A DNA stretch of 64,000 nt from the NCBI GenBank assembly GCA_018968885.1, contig JAGWZK010000001.1, forward strand, positions 248,001-312,000, in the 5' to 3' direction. The translations under genes were made by a program, and so were the position numbers. Each line of letters begins with the position of its first letter. Positions within the stretch are counted from its first letter, which is position 1. This document shows positions 1 to 8,144 of this stretch, one piece after another. Source of the DNA: Planctomycetota bacterium. GTDB lineage: Bacteria; Planctomycetota; Phycisphaerae; Phycisphaerales; UBA1924. The notes under the pieces were generated by a model. The model searched no databases, was not told the DNA's origin, and saw only the letters and a list, made by a program, of their open reading frames with translations.

Positions 1-1
1 C

Positions 2-88
2 TTCGTCGTTACGTCAATTGGAGCTGGTGTAGTGATTCTCATCTTCACCCCGCTGCTCAAGAAACTGATGCGCAACCCCAACGACTGA
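2..88 (+). CDS. C-terminal end of a membrane transporter (5' truncated)
   Basis: The window opens inside a gene; 28 codons and a TGA stop are visible. The residues form one hydrophobic helix (SIGAGVVILIFTPLLKK) followed by the basic, polar end LMRNPND. A final membrane helix closing in PLLKKLM resembles the C-terminus of POT/PTR-type (MFS) peptide transporters, but this is a weak family hint from a short stretch. A strong terminator lies 28 bases after the stop. The rest of the gene lies outside the window. Confidence 0.5.
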   Translation, partial: FVVTSIGAGVVILIFTPLLKKLMRNPND

Positions 89-116
89 TTGCGCACTTCT
101 ATTCTCGTTCTTCTCT

Positions 117-151
117 AGCGATCCGATCCCCATCGGATCGCTATTCTTTTT
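117..151 (+). terminator. Rho-independent terminator
   Basis: Perfect 11-bp stem AGCGATCCGAT / ATCGGATCGCT with a CCCC loop, followed by ATTCTTTTT. It ends the upstream transporter transcript and lies just 3 bases before the next start codon. Confidence 0.9.
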
Positions 152-154
152 GCC

Positions 155-1363
155 ATGCCCGTCTCCTCTACTCTCGCACCCTTCGGCACCAGCATCTTCG
201 CAGAGATGACTGGCCTTGCCATGCGCCATCAGGCCATTAATCTCTCTCAAGGCTTTCCGGATTTTGATGGCCCCGACTTTCTCAAAGTCGCCGCCGTCGC
301 CGCCATCCGCGCTGGTCACAACCAATACGCTCGCTCTTTCGGCGTCCCCGCGCTGAATGCCGCCATCGCTCGCGATTTCACCACCACGGGTGGCTACACC
401 ATCACCGATCCCGACACCCACATCACCATCACCAGCGGCTGCACCGAAGCTCTCCCCGCCACCATCCTCGGCCTCATCAACCCCGGCGACGAAGTCATCC
501 TCATCGAGCCCTTCTACGACTCCTACCCCGCCTGCATCGCCCTTGCCCGCGCCACACCCCGTGTCCTCACGTTGCGCCCAGATAAATCGGGTACCTTCGC
601 CCTCGATCCCGCCGAGCTCGAAGCCGCCTTCAACACCCGCACCCGTGCCATCCTCCTCAACACGCCGCACAACCCCACAGGCAAAGTCTTTTCCCAAGCT
701 GAGCTTTCCCACATCTCATCACTCTGCATCAAACACAACGTCCTTTGCATCGTCGATGAGGTCTACGAAAAACTCGTCTACAGCCCCGCGCTCCCCCACC
801 TGCACATCGCCTCCTTCCCCGGCATGGCCGAGCGCACCATCACCCTCTCCTCTCTTGGCAAATCCTTCAGCGTCACGGGCTGGAAAATCGGCTGGGCCAT
901 CGCACCACCGCACCTCACCGCCGGAGTCCGCGCCGCTCACCAATTCCTCACCTTCGCCACCAGCACCCCCATGCAGCATGCCGCGGCACACGCCCTTGCC
1001 TCCCCCGATGGTGCTGCGTACCTGAAATCTCTGATCGCCCAATACGCCGCCTCGCGCGATCAACTCGCCGCGGCACTCACACATGCCGGCTTCATTCCCC
1101 ATCGCACCGATGGCACCTACTTCATCATGGCCGATGCCTCACCAGTCATCTCGCGGCTCGCCGCCCGCCCCGGGCTCGGCCACATTCAGGATGACATCAC
1201 CCTCTGCCGCTGGATGACCGAACACCTCAAGGTCGCCGCCATCCCGCCCACTGCCTTCTACATCAACAAAGCCCACGGCAGGCACTTTGTCCGCTTTGCC
1301 TTCTGCAAAAAGCCCGAAACCCTCGCCGCCGCGGCGGAGCGGTTGAATATGCTCTGCTCCTGA
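155..1363 (+). CDS. PLP-dependent class I/II aminotransferase
   Basis: 402 residues, the usual length for fold-type I aminotransferases of the methionine/kynurenine aminotransferase (YbdL/KAT-like) group. Visible landmarks: the N-terminal INLSQGFPDFDGP typical of that group, NTPHNPTGK near residues 169-177, DEVYE near 201-205 (the Asp that contacts the pyridine nitrogen), and SLGKSFSVTGWKIGW with the probable Schiff-base Lys236. Cytosolic transamination of an amino acid with a 2-oxo acid is the expected reaction. The substrate (methionine, glutamine or aromatic) cannot be fixed from sequence alone. It starts immediately after a strong terminator, so its promoter must overlap that region or transcription reads through. 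Confidence 0.88.
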   Translation: MPVSSTLAPFGTSIFAEMTGLAMRHQAINLSQGFPDFDGPDFLKVAAVAAIRAGHNQYARSFGVPALNAAIARDFTTTGGYTITDPDTHITITSGCTEALPATILGLINPGDEVILIEPFYDSYPACIALARATPRVLTLRPDKSGTFALDPAELEAAFNTRTRAILLNTPHNPTGKVFSQAELSHISSLCIKHNVLCIVDEVYEKLVYSPALPHLHIASFPGMAERTITLSSLGKSFSVTGWKIGWAIAPPHLTAGVRAAHQFLTFATSTPMQHAAAHALASPDGAAYLKSLIAQYAASRDQLAAALTHAGFIPHRTDGTYFIMADASPVISRLAARPGLGHIQDDITLCRWMTEHLKVAAIPPTAFYINKAHGRHFVRFAFCKKPETLAAAAERLNMLCS

Positions 1364-1588
1364 TTTTGCTGCTTGGGGTACACCCCACGCTCCGCCAAAC
1401 TTGCCGCTTTCCTGATTTGCTTCTCGTTCCTCGCCCGTAGGGCGAACGAAAATTGCCAGGGGTAAAGGTCGCGCAGCGACCAAGCCCCCGGAAATCTCAT
1501 CCATATGACTCCCGCCCTTTGGGCGGACGCAAAAACGCACCCTTCCTCCCTCACCCCCGGTAGGATCATGTCTTCCGGAGGTTGTCCC

Positions 1589-3157
1589 ATGAACCGCCAA
1601 ACCATCCTCATCTCCTCTCTCATCATCCTCATCACAGGTCTTGCGGCGTCCGCGCGAGCCGACGACCCCACACCTGCGGATAAGAAGCCGGCTCCCGCAC
1701 CCAAAGCCCCCATCACCAACGTCGAACTCGAACGCATCTTCTCTCTCAAAGAAGTCGCCGACCCCATCCTCACCATCGACCCCGCCTCCGACGAATACTC
1801 CGATCTTCTTCCCATCCTCAGCAAGATCGGCACCGCACGCGTCGTACTCCTTGGCGAGCCCTCACACGGCGATGGTGCCACCTTCCTCGCCAAGTCACGA
1901 CTCGTCAAATTTCTCCATCAGCGTGGCGGCTTCGATGTCGTCGCCTTCGAAAGCGGCCTCTACGACTGCAAACGCGTTAACGATGGCTTCCGCGAAGAGT
2001 CCTCCTGGTCCGAAGCCACCAAACGCGGCGTATTCGGCATCTGGTCTCAATCCGAACAGTGCCGCCAACTCTTCGAATACATCATGGACACCCACTCAGG
2101 CGCCTTTGCCAAAGAGCTTCCTGGCCTCCAACCCCTCACCCTCGCCGGCTTCGATAGTCAGTTCACCGCCGCCATCCGCAACTCCCCCTTCTTCGAAGAC
2201 CTCGAAGAGTTCTTCATCCGCGCCGGCAACGTCATCACCGCCGATCAGGCCGATCGCCTCACTCAGCTCAAAGTCTGGCACATCGAAAGCAACTTCAAGC
2301 CCCTGGAGTACGATGAGGATCAGCTCTCCGAGGAAGACCGCGAAGTTCTTGCCCGCGCCCGCGCTGCAAACCGCGAACTCACCAAAGAACTCCTGGAAAA
2401 CATCGCCGATGTCGTCGCCGCGATGGATATGGATCTCAAGCAGCCCCACAGCAAGCTGCTGACCGCACAATCACCTCAACATGTCGCCTTCATCCGCCAG
2501 TGCCTCCTCTCTCTCGCGGCGTACACGCGCCAGGTCGATCGCGCTGGTGCCAAGACCGAAGATGCCAAACCCGAAGACACCAACCAGCGCGACAAGGCCA
2601 TGGCCGACAACCTCCTCTTCCTGGCCAACACCATGTACCCGGGCAAAAAGATCGTCGTCTGGGCCGCCAGCTTTCACAACGCCTGGGCCATCGAGGGCAT
2701 TCAGTGGCAGGATGTCCCCAACGCCTACGCCAGCACCAAGACCATGGGTGGCTACGTGAAAGAAGCCCTCGGCCCCGATGTCTACTCCATCATGTTCACC
2801 GCAGCACAAGGCGAAACCGGCCGCCCCTGGACTGGTCCGTCACCACTCGAAGCCGCACCCAAGGGCTCCCTCGAGTACCTCTGCAAAAAGGCCAACTTTC
2901 AGCACGCCTTCATCGACCTTCGTTCCATCAATCCCGATGAGCACGCCAGCGCCCAGTGGCTCACTCAACCCCTCGTCGCCCGCCCCCTTGGTTATTCACC
3001 CATGACAGCCGTGTGGACCGAACACACCGACGCCTTCTTCTTCTCTCAGACCATGACTCCCAGCACCAAGGCCGCCGCCGCTGAAGACGCAACCAAAAAA
3101 CCCAAGCAGTCACAAGACGACGAAATACCGGCGGAAAAAAAGAAGCCCAAGTTCTGA
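1589..3157 (+). CDS. Exported erythromycin-esterase family protein
   Basis: 522 residues from the ATG at 1589, chosen because GGAGG lies 7 bases upstream and the protein then starts with a signal peptide (MNRQTILISSLIILITGLAA then ASARA). The reading frame stays open upstream to 1505 without such support. The core contains VVLLGEPSHGDGATF with the GExxHG motif of the erythromycin esterase superfamily (EreA/EreB-like), followed by VVAFESGLYD, where a second family Glu lies. A second His-containing segment (VWAASFHNAWAIEG) matches the family. EreA/B hydrolyse the macrolide lactone, but most environmental members have unknown substrates, so resistance should not be assumed. The C-terminus is a lysine-rich tail. 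Confidence 0.8.
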   Translation: MNRQTILISSLIILITGLAASARADDPTPADKKPAPAPKAPITNVELERIFSLKEVADPILTIDPASDEYSDLLPILSKIGTARVVLLGEPSHGDGATFLAKSRLVKFLHQRGGFDVVAFESGLYDCKRVNDGFREESSWSEATKRGVFGIWSQSEQCRQLFEYIMDTHSGAFAKELPGLQPLTLAGFDSQFTAAIRNSPFFEDLEEFFIRAGNVITADQADRLTQLKVWHIESNFKPLEYDEDQLSEEDREVLARARAANRELTKELLENIADVVAAMDMDLKQPHSKLLTAQSPQHVAFIRQCLLSLAAYTRQVDRAGAKTEDAKPEDTNQRDKAMADNLLFLANTMYPGKKIVVWAASFHNAWAIEGIQWQDVPNAYASTKTMGGYVKEALGPDVYSIMFTAAQGETGRPWTGPSPLEAAPKGSLEYLCKKANFQHAFIDLRSINPDEHASAQWLTQPLVARPLGYSPMTAVWTEHTDAFFFSQTMTPSTKAAAAEDATKKPKQSQDDEIPAEKKKPKF

Positions 3158-3212
3158 ATCGGATTGCCTTTTCTGGTGCCTGATGCCCCGTGCCTGATGC
3201 CTTGAATCTCCT

Positions 3213-3794
3213 ATGGCCTTTCTCCCTCCGCAATCTCTCCCCTTTCGTTCAGGCCCCGGCTCTATCCTCATCCGCTCCGCCACGCCCGCCGATGCGCCCG
3301 CTGTCCTCGCTTGCGCTCGCGAGATGTTCTCCACCTCTGACTACACCCTCACCAGCAAAGACGAATTCTCCGTCACGCTCGAGCAGGAAACCGCTCTTCT
3401 CACCTCCGTCGCCGATCATCCACGGCAGGCCTTCATCATCGCCATCGACGAATCGACTCAAGATGAACATGGCCCTCTCGTCATCGGCCTCATGTCGATG
3501 TTTCAGAACGCCGCCAAACGCAAACTTCGCCACACTGTGAATCTCGGCATGGGTATCCGCACGTGCTACCGATCTCGCGGCGTGGGAGATGCCCTCATGA
3601 CCGTCGGTATGGCCTGGGCTCGTGCTCATCCCGATCTGCACATCGTCACCCTCGAGGTCTACGCCGCCAACACTCCGGGCCTGACCCTCTATCGCCGCCA
3701 CGGCTTTGTCACTCACGGCTGTCTCCCCGGTGGTCTCATCCACGACGATCGCACCGAGTGGGATCAGATCCTCATGCACTGCCGCGTGGGCTGA
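3213..3794 (+). CDS. GNAT family N-acetyltransferase
   Basis: 193 residues. The N-terminus ILIRSATPADAPAVLACA is the classic GNAT beta1-alpha1 opening. The acetyl-CoA pyrophosphate loop appears as CYRSRGVGDALM (R/Q-x-x-G-x-G/A region), and the end has the usual VYAANTPGLTLYRRHGF, where Asn and Tyr sit as in many RimI-like members. Acceptor unknown. No clear ribosome-binding site precedes the ATG. It sits between the esterase-like gene and mutM on the same strand, so co-transcription is possible. Confidence 0.85.
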   Translation: MAFLPPQSLPFRSGPGSILIRSATPADAPAVLACAREMFSTSDYTLTSKDEFSVTLEQETALLTSVADHPRQAFIIAIDESTQDEHGPLVIGLMSMFQNAAKRKLRHTVNLGMGIRTCYRSRGVGDALMTVGMAWARAHPDLHIVTLEVYAANTPGLTLYRRHGFVTHGCLPGGLIHDDRTEWDQILMHCRVG

Positions 3795-3897
3795 ATCACG
3801 CAGTCCTCGTATCTGATCCCACTCGATGTGCACTCCGGATGTCTTACCTCCGCCAGAGTAGAGTTTTTGCTCTGCCACTCTGCCACTTCCATTCCCC

Positions 3898-4722
3898 ATG
3901 CCCGAACTCCCCGAAGTCCAGACCGTTCGCGCCACGTTGCTCCCCATCATCCTCGACGCGCGCGTCGAATCGGTAGACATCCATCGTCCCGACATCATCA
4001 CTGGCGACTCATCTCCCGCCGCGCTCCTTGTCGGCCAGACCATCACCGACACCGCGCGTCGCGGCAAGCAGCTCGCCCTGATCGGTTCCGGCGGCTCGGT
4101 CCTCATCGTCCAACTCGGCATGACCGGTCACTTCTACATCCCGTCATCCAGCACTGACCTTGCCCTTCCTCATGTGCACATCGTGTGGACGCTCCGAACC
4201 ACCAATCGCAAATCAGTGTCTCTTCTCTTCCGCGATCCCCGGCGTTTCGGTGAACTCACCACCCTCGCCAACCCTGCGGCGCTCGACGCCCGTTGGTCAT
4301 CCCTCGGCCCTGACGGACTCGAAATCACCGGCGATCACCTGCACAGTACCCTCCGCCACTCCGCTCGTCCCATCAAAGCCGCGCTCCTTGATCAAGCTGT
4401 CGTCGCTGGCGTCGGCAATATTTACGCTGACGAGGCCCTCTTCGCCTCCCACATCCGCCCCGGACGCCGCTGTACCCGCATCAGGCCCGCCGAGTACCAC
4501 ACCCTCGCCGACGCCATCCGCACAATCCTGGCTCAGGCCATCTCCCGTCACGGCTCCAGCATCCGCGACTACCGCGATGGTTCCGGCCAACCCGGCACAA
4601 ACCAGAACCATTTGCTCGTCTACGGCCGTGGCGGCCTCCCCTGCCTCTCCTGCTCCACCATGCTCAAGTCGCGGCCCATCGCCCAACGCACCACCGTCTG
4701 GTGCCCCTCATGCCAATCCTGA
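3898..4722 (+). CDS. mutM: Formamidopyrimidine-DNA glycosylase (Fpg/MutM)
   Basis: 274 residues, standard length. It begins with the diagnostic MPELPEV, so after Met removal Pro2 is the catalytic nucleophile and Glu3 the acid. Lys57 (RRGKQ) matches the conserved phosphate-binding lysine, and QLGMTGHF follows. The H2TH region is QAVVAGVGNIYADEALF. The C-terminal zinc finger is complete: Cys249-x2-Cys252 ... Cys269-x2-Cys272. It removes 8-oxoguanine and formamidopyrimidines from DNA and cleaves the strand as an AP lyase in base-excision repair. It is the last plus-strand gene before the dnaA region. Confidence 0.95.
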   Translation: MPELPEVQTVRATLLPIILDARVESVDIHRPDIITGDSSPAALLVGQTITDTARRGKQLALIGSGGSVLIVQLGMTGHFYIPSSSTDLALPHVHIVWTLRTTNRKSVSLLFRDPRRFGELTTLANPAALDARWSSLGPDGLEITGDHLHSTLRHSARPIKAALLDQAVVAGVGNIYADEALFASHIRPGRRCTRIRPAEYHTLADAIRTILAQAISRHGSSIRDYRDGSGQPGTNQNHLLVYGRGGLPCLSCSTMLKSRPIAQRTTVWCPSCQS

Positions 4723-4759
4723 GGAATCACACGCACTACCTACCAACCTGCAAACGCCG

Positions 4760-5125
4760 CAAACCCACCGCCCAACACAAGTTATTCACAATTCAGATCA
4801 CGCCAAGACCATCACCGGCCCCCTCTCCTCACAGGTCTTCGCGTCAGGGTCTCTCTTCTCTCTTATAGAGAATAGAAAACTCGTAGTCCTAGTAGCAAGC
4901 GCTGGCGCGATGTGGACAATTCGAACACACGCTCATAAATCATTATAAATACACGACTTACAACACACCGATCCGACGGCAAACTTGTCAGTTGGCTGAC
5001 GACTGAAGCGCTCGGACGCTGGCGCTTGGTCTTGCGCCAGAAATCGACACCCCTGCGAGACCGAACAACTGGGTGTCGAACGCTCACACCCGGCGGGATA
5101 TCCACCCCTTTTGCACATTCGCTGT
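4760..5125. other. Candidate chromosomal origin (oriC) in the mutM-dnaA gap
   Basis: This 433-base gene-free stretch (4723-5155) lies at the 3' side of dnaA. DnaA-box-like 9-mers seen: TTATTCACA at 4782-4790 (exact TTATNCACA), TGTGGACAA at 4911-4919 (reverse TTGTCCACA, the form common in GC-rich bacteria), and TTTTGCACA at 5109-5117 (one mismatch). An AT-rich run CATAAATCATTATAAATAC at 4934-4952 could be the unwinding element. A hairpin CTGGCGC/GCGCCAG lies at 5019-5040. The plus strand is strongly C-rich before this point and balanced to G-rich after it, as expected at an origin. This is inference from motifs and position only. Confidence 0.5.
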
Positions 5126-5155
5126 CAGTTAGCGTGGCGACCGAATCTTTCCAAA

Positions 5156-6646
5156 TTAGACAGACTTGGATAGCCGCAGCTTGTCCTCAATCGACCGGAT
5201 CACTCCACCAAGATCGTCATCCTGGGTCAATCTGGTCTCGATCATCCGCACCGCGTGCATCACCGTGGTGTGGTCGCGGCCTCCAAAGGTCAAACCCACT
5301 TCTTCCAGCGAGTGCCGCGTGTGCTTGCGAGCCAAAAACATACAGACTTGTCTAGGAATAGCTACCGACCGGTGCCGCCGTTTGCTCATCAGCTCTGCCG
5401 GACGCACGCGATAGAACGCCGCGACAGCATCCAGGACCATCTGAATAGACAGATCGGTATGTTCCGTTTCCCCGCGATCCGCCAGCGCCTCGCGAACCAG
5501 CTCGATGCTCAGCGGACGTCCTTCCACCGCCGAGCGCATGTGCAGGGTGACGATTGTTCCTTCCAGTTCACGGATGTTGGTGTCGACCCGAGCCGCGATG
5601 AATTCGGCGACTTCGCTGGTCAGATTGATGCCGCGAAGTTTCCCCTTGGTCTTCACGATTGCCACGCGGCTTTCATAATCCGGCGCATCCATCTTGGCCA
5701 CCAAGCCGCTCTTAAAGCGACTCACTAGGCGGTCTTCCAAATCCGGGATCTCTTCCGGCGCGGCATCCGATGACAGCACAATCTGCTTGTTCATCTGATA
5801 CAGCGAGTTGAAGGTGTGGAAAAACTCCTCCTGGGTCCGCTCGCGTTTGGCCAGGAAGTGAATGTCATCGATTACCAGCACATCCAGATCGCGGAAGCGA
5901 TGGCGGAAATCACCCATCTGCCCCGCCTGTACAGCATCCATGAATTGGGTGATGAACCCATCGCACGAGGTGTAATAGATGCTTGCGCCTGGCTGTGCTT
6001 CGCGAATCGTCAGACATATTGCCTGCAGGAGGTGGGTCTTACCGAGCCCGACGCCGCCGTGAATGAAGAGCGGGTTATAGGTCCTGCCGGGTTTTTGCGC
6101 CACTGCAACCGCAGCCGCATGTGCTAGACGGTTCGACGGCCCCTGCACAAAGTTCTCAAACCCATAATCCGGATTGATGACCAGACCGTGATCGCGGATC
6201 GGTGCCGAGCGAGGGCTGGGCTCGATGTATCCAGATTGCAGGCCACCCGCTCCACTTGGGGCGGCGGCACGGTTTTCTGGCTCGACTGGCGCATCGCGCA
6301 GCGGCGGCTCACTCATCCCCTGATCGGCGGTCGAAGTGGGCGCGGGTCGAGACGGTTTGGTCGTCTTGCGGCCTGGTGTGGGAATGGTGGGGGCGGCGTC
6401 ATTTGGCCCGATAAATCGCACGGGAAGCAAACGGCCACTGACTGCCAGCGCGGCATCGTTGAAATGCTCGGAGCAGGAGCGTTGCAGGTAATCCCGATGG
6501 TTGTCAGTGCCGGAGCGCAGCCAGAACGCGCCGTCGGCGACACCGACTGGTTCGAGTTCACTGAACCAGTGTCGATACGTGGGGGCGTGATGCTCTCGCA
6601 GATGCGTGAGCATGCCGTCCCAGAGTTGACGATCAGGTTGGTTCAT
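5156..6646 (-). CDS. dnaA: Chromosomal replication initiator DnaA
   Basis: 496 residues. Domain I: roughly residues 1-80 (LWDGMLTHLREHHAPTYRHW). Domain II: a Pro/Ala/Thr-rich linker, about 80-150. Domain III AAA+: INPDYGFENFVQGPSNRLAHAAA, Walker A GGVGLGKT at 197-204, Walker B VLVIDDIHFL, and sensor region VLSSDAAPEEIPDLEDRLVSRF. Domain IV: the DNA-binding signature RRHRSVAIPRQVCMFLARK and GGRDHTTVMHAV. It binds DnaA boxes and melts the origin. dnaN, gyrB and rpmH, frequent neighbours of dnaA elsewhere, are absent here; the neighbours are mutM and a DUF4340 gene. Its 3' end faces the candidate origin. Confidence 0.97.
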   Translation of the reverse strand: MNQPDRQLWDGMLTHLREHHAPTYRHWFSELEPVGVADGAFWLRSGTDNHRDYLQRSCSEHFNDAALAVSGRLLPVRFIGPNDAAPTIPTPGRKTTKPSRPAPTSTADQGMSEPPLRDAPVEPENRAAAPSGAGGLQSGYIEPSPRSAPIRDHGLVINPDYGFENFVQGPSNRLAHAAAVAVAQKPGRTYNPLFIHGGVGLGKTHLLQAICLTIREAQPGASIYYTSCDGFITQFMDAVQAGQMGDFRHRFRDLDVLVIDDIHFLAKRERTQEEFFHTFNSLYQMNKQIVLSSDAAPEEIPDLEDRLVSRFKSGLVAKMDAPDYESRVAIVKTKGKLRGINLTSEVAEFIAARVDTNIRELEGTIVTLHMRSAVEGRPLSIELVREALADRGETEHTDLSIQMVLDAVAAFYRVRPAELMSKRRHRSVAIPRQVCMFLARKHTRHSLEEVGLTFGGRDHTTVMHAVRMIETRLTQDDDLGGVIRSIEDKLRLSKSV

Positions 6647-6809
6647 CGCGCCGGCAGGAATGGATCACGAGGAGGAAAACACGCGATGGGACGAGGCAAC
6701 CCCTACACACCGACGAATCGTCCAGTCAGTCGCTTGGTCGATTCGCCGAATCCTGTGCCGCGCTACGCCCACCTGCATCGCGCGGCATCCTGCCAGATTC
6801 GGAACTACA

Positions 6810-6838
6810 ACGGTACTTGACAGCACGTGCTGTGTCAA
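6810..6838 (-). promoter_or_regulatory. Probable dnaA promoter inside a near-palindrome
   Basis: Read on the minus strand: TTGACA (6833-6838), 17-base spacer, TACCGT (6810-6815). The -35 is perfect and the -10 poor. The spacer contains the 8-bp palindrome GCACGTGC flanked by TTGACA/TGTCAA in inverted orientation, so a dimeric regulator could overlap the promoter. The predicted leader to the dnaA ATG is about 155 bases. The rest of 6647-6869 shows nothing else recognisable. Confidence 0.45.
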
Positions 6839-6869
6839 CAGAAAAGTGAGCACATGCCGCAGGCGAAAA

Positions 6870-8117
6870 TTATTTGGCCGGCGGCGTCACCGGAGCGACT
6901 CCCGGCTCAACTCCTGGCACCGGTGCGGGGAATGTTGGTGCAGGTCCAGTTCCGGGGACTGGTCCCGCGCCCGGCGCGCCGTTCGCAGGCGCTTCAATGT
7001 CCTTGATGATGTCCGCCAGTTTGGGAACAAACTGATTGACCTTGTAGTCAACCAACGCATAGGACCAAGGCGCGTGCTTGGCGTTGAAGTCCTTGACTTC
7101 CTGCTCGATCTCAGCATGGGTCTTGGGCTTTGGTGCAGTGACATCTTTCTCGGCCGCGTCGGGCTGAGCGGCGGGATCGGGAATGCCCGCAAAGTTGCTC
7201 GCGGCACTCACCTTCATCCAGGTCTTGTTGTCCTGCTTGCCGAGCGCGACCGTGATCACCATGCCATCGAACATGGTGTAAGTGCAGGTGGCGACTGGTT
7301 CCTTGGTGAGGTCGATGCTCGCAGCGGGGGCGACATCGGCCATATCGACGAACTCCACGGCGTAACTCGGCGTGGTTGCCGATGTGGGGAATTTCAACTC
7401 TTTCCCGGCGGGCATATTTTCAAGGGCGTACTCGGTCTTGCTCGCGTCAGCGCGCGAGACGGTGAAGGTTTCGGCGGGAACATCGCCCGCCGCGGCGCGG
7501 GCGACGGTGGCACTCTTCAAGCGCGAACGCTCGGTGGAAAATACATCAGTCACCAGCCACTGTGAAGCGGCGACCTCGGGCTGCAACTTCAGGTCAGAGA
7601 GATACGTCTGATTCTCGCTGGCGCGGCGGAGGAAAAGACCCTCACCTGAGCGGCCATCGGCAGCAAAAGCAAACTTGCCGACGATGACAGAAAGAAGCGA
7701 AGTGTTGCCGGAGTCGGAGAGCGTCACAGAGACACCATTCGTGCCAGCTGAGGGCGCATCCAGATCAAGGAGCGAGAACTTCTCCGGCTTGTCGGTCTTT
7801 GGTTCAATGAGCTTGGCTTCGGAGAAGGCGAGCAGCAGTTCCTTGATCTTGTCACTCTTGGCGGGATAGCCACCACGTGATTCGATCTTCCAAACGGTGG
7901 CTTCGCCATCTTTGCCACGCGCGATCACCAGCGTGTCGGCGCCTTTCCGCAGTTCGATTCTGGCGACGTCGTTGATCTTGTCAGCGAGCGCGGGGGCGAG
8001 CTTTTGTGCGCTTGCAAGCACGGAAGTGGTGGGAGCGTTCTGTTTCATCACCAGCATGGCCCCGCCACCAACAACGACGAGGGCGCCAGCGAGAAGGGCA
8101 AGAGTCTTGGCATTCAT
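6870..8117 (-). CDS. DUF4340 domain protein of the Gld-like ABC system
   Basis: 415 residues. One N-terminal membrane anchor (LALLAGALVVVGGGAMLVM), then a large non-cytoplasmic domain. The family hallmark is visible: a DVARIELRKGADTLVIAR segment followed by WKIESRGGYPAKSDKIKELLLAF and a SLLDLDAP loop. It ends in a Pro/Gly-rich tail. DUF4340 proteins are typically encoded beside GldG-like proteins and ABC exporters, as here: it is the last gene of a four-gene operon, 27 bases after the GldG-like gene. Molecular function is unknown; a periplasmic or envelope accessory role is inferred. Confidence 0.8.
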   Translation of the reverse strand: MNAKTLALLAGALVVVGGGAMLVMKQNAPTTSVLASAQKLAPALADKINDVARIELRKGADTLVIARGKDGEATVWKIESRGGYPAKSDKIKELLLAFSEAKLIEPKTDKPEKFSLLDLDAPSAGTNGVSVTLSDSGNTSLLSVIVGKFAFAADGRSGEGLFLRRASENQTYLSDLKLQPEVAASQWLVTDVFSTERSRLKSATVARAAAGDVPAETFTVSRADASKTEYALENMPAGKELKFPTSATTPSYAVEFVDMADVAPAASIDLTKEPVATCTYTMFDGMVITVALGKQDNKTWMKVSAASNFAGIPDPAAQPDAAEKDVTAPKPKTHAEIEQEVKDFNAKHAPWSYALVDYKVNQFVPKLADIIKDIEAPANGAPGAGPVPGTGPAPTFPAPVPGVEPGVAPVTPPAK

Positions 8118-8144
8118 GGTGTGTGCTCTGGATGAAGGGGTGAA

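Noticed and set aside
1589-3157. Calling the esterase-like protein a macrolide resistance gene
   Set aside because: Family membership is clear, but most environmental members have unknown substrates and there is no resistance or mobile context.
5019-5040. Hairpin CTGGCGC/GCGCCAG as a dnaA terminator
   Set aside because: No T-run in the minus-strand direction; kept only as part of the candidate origin region.
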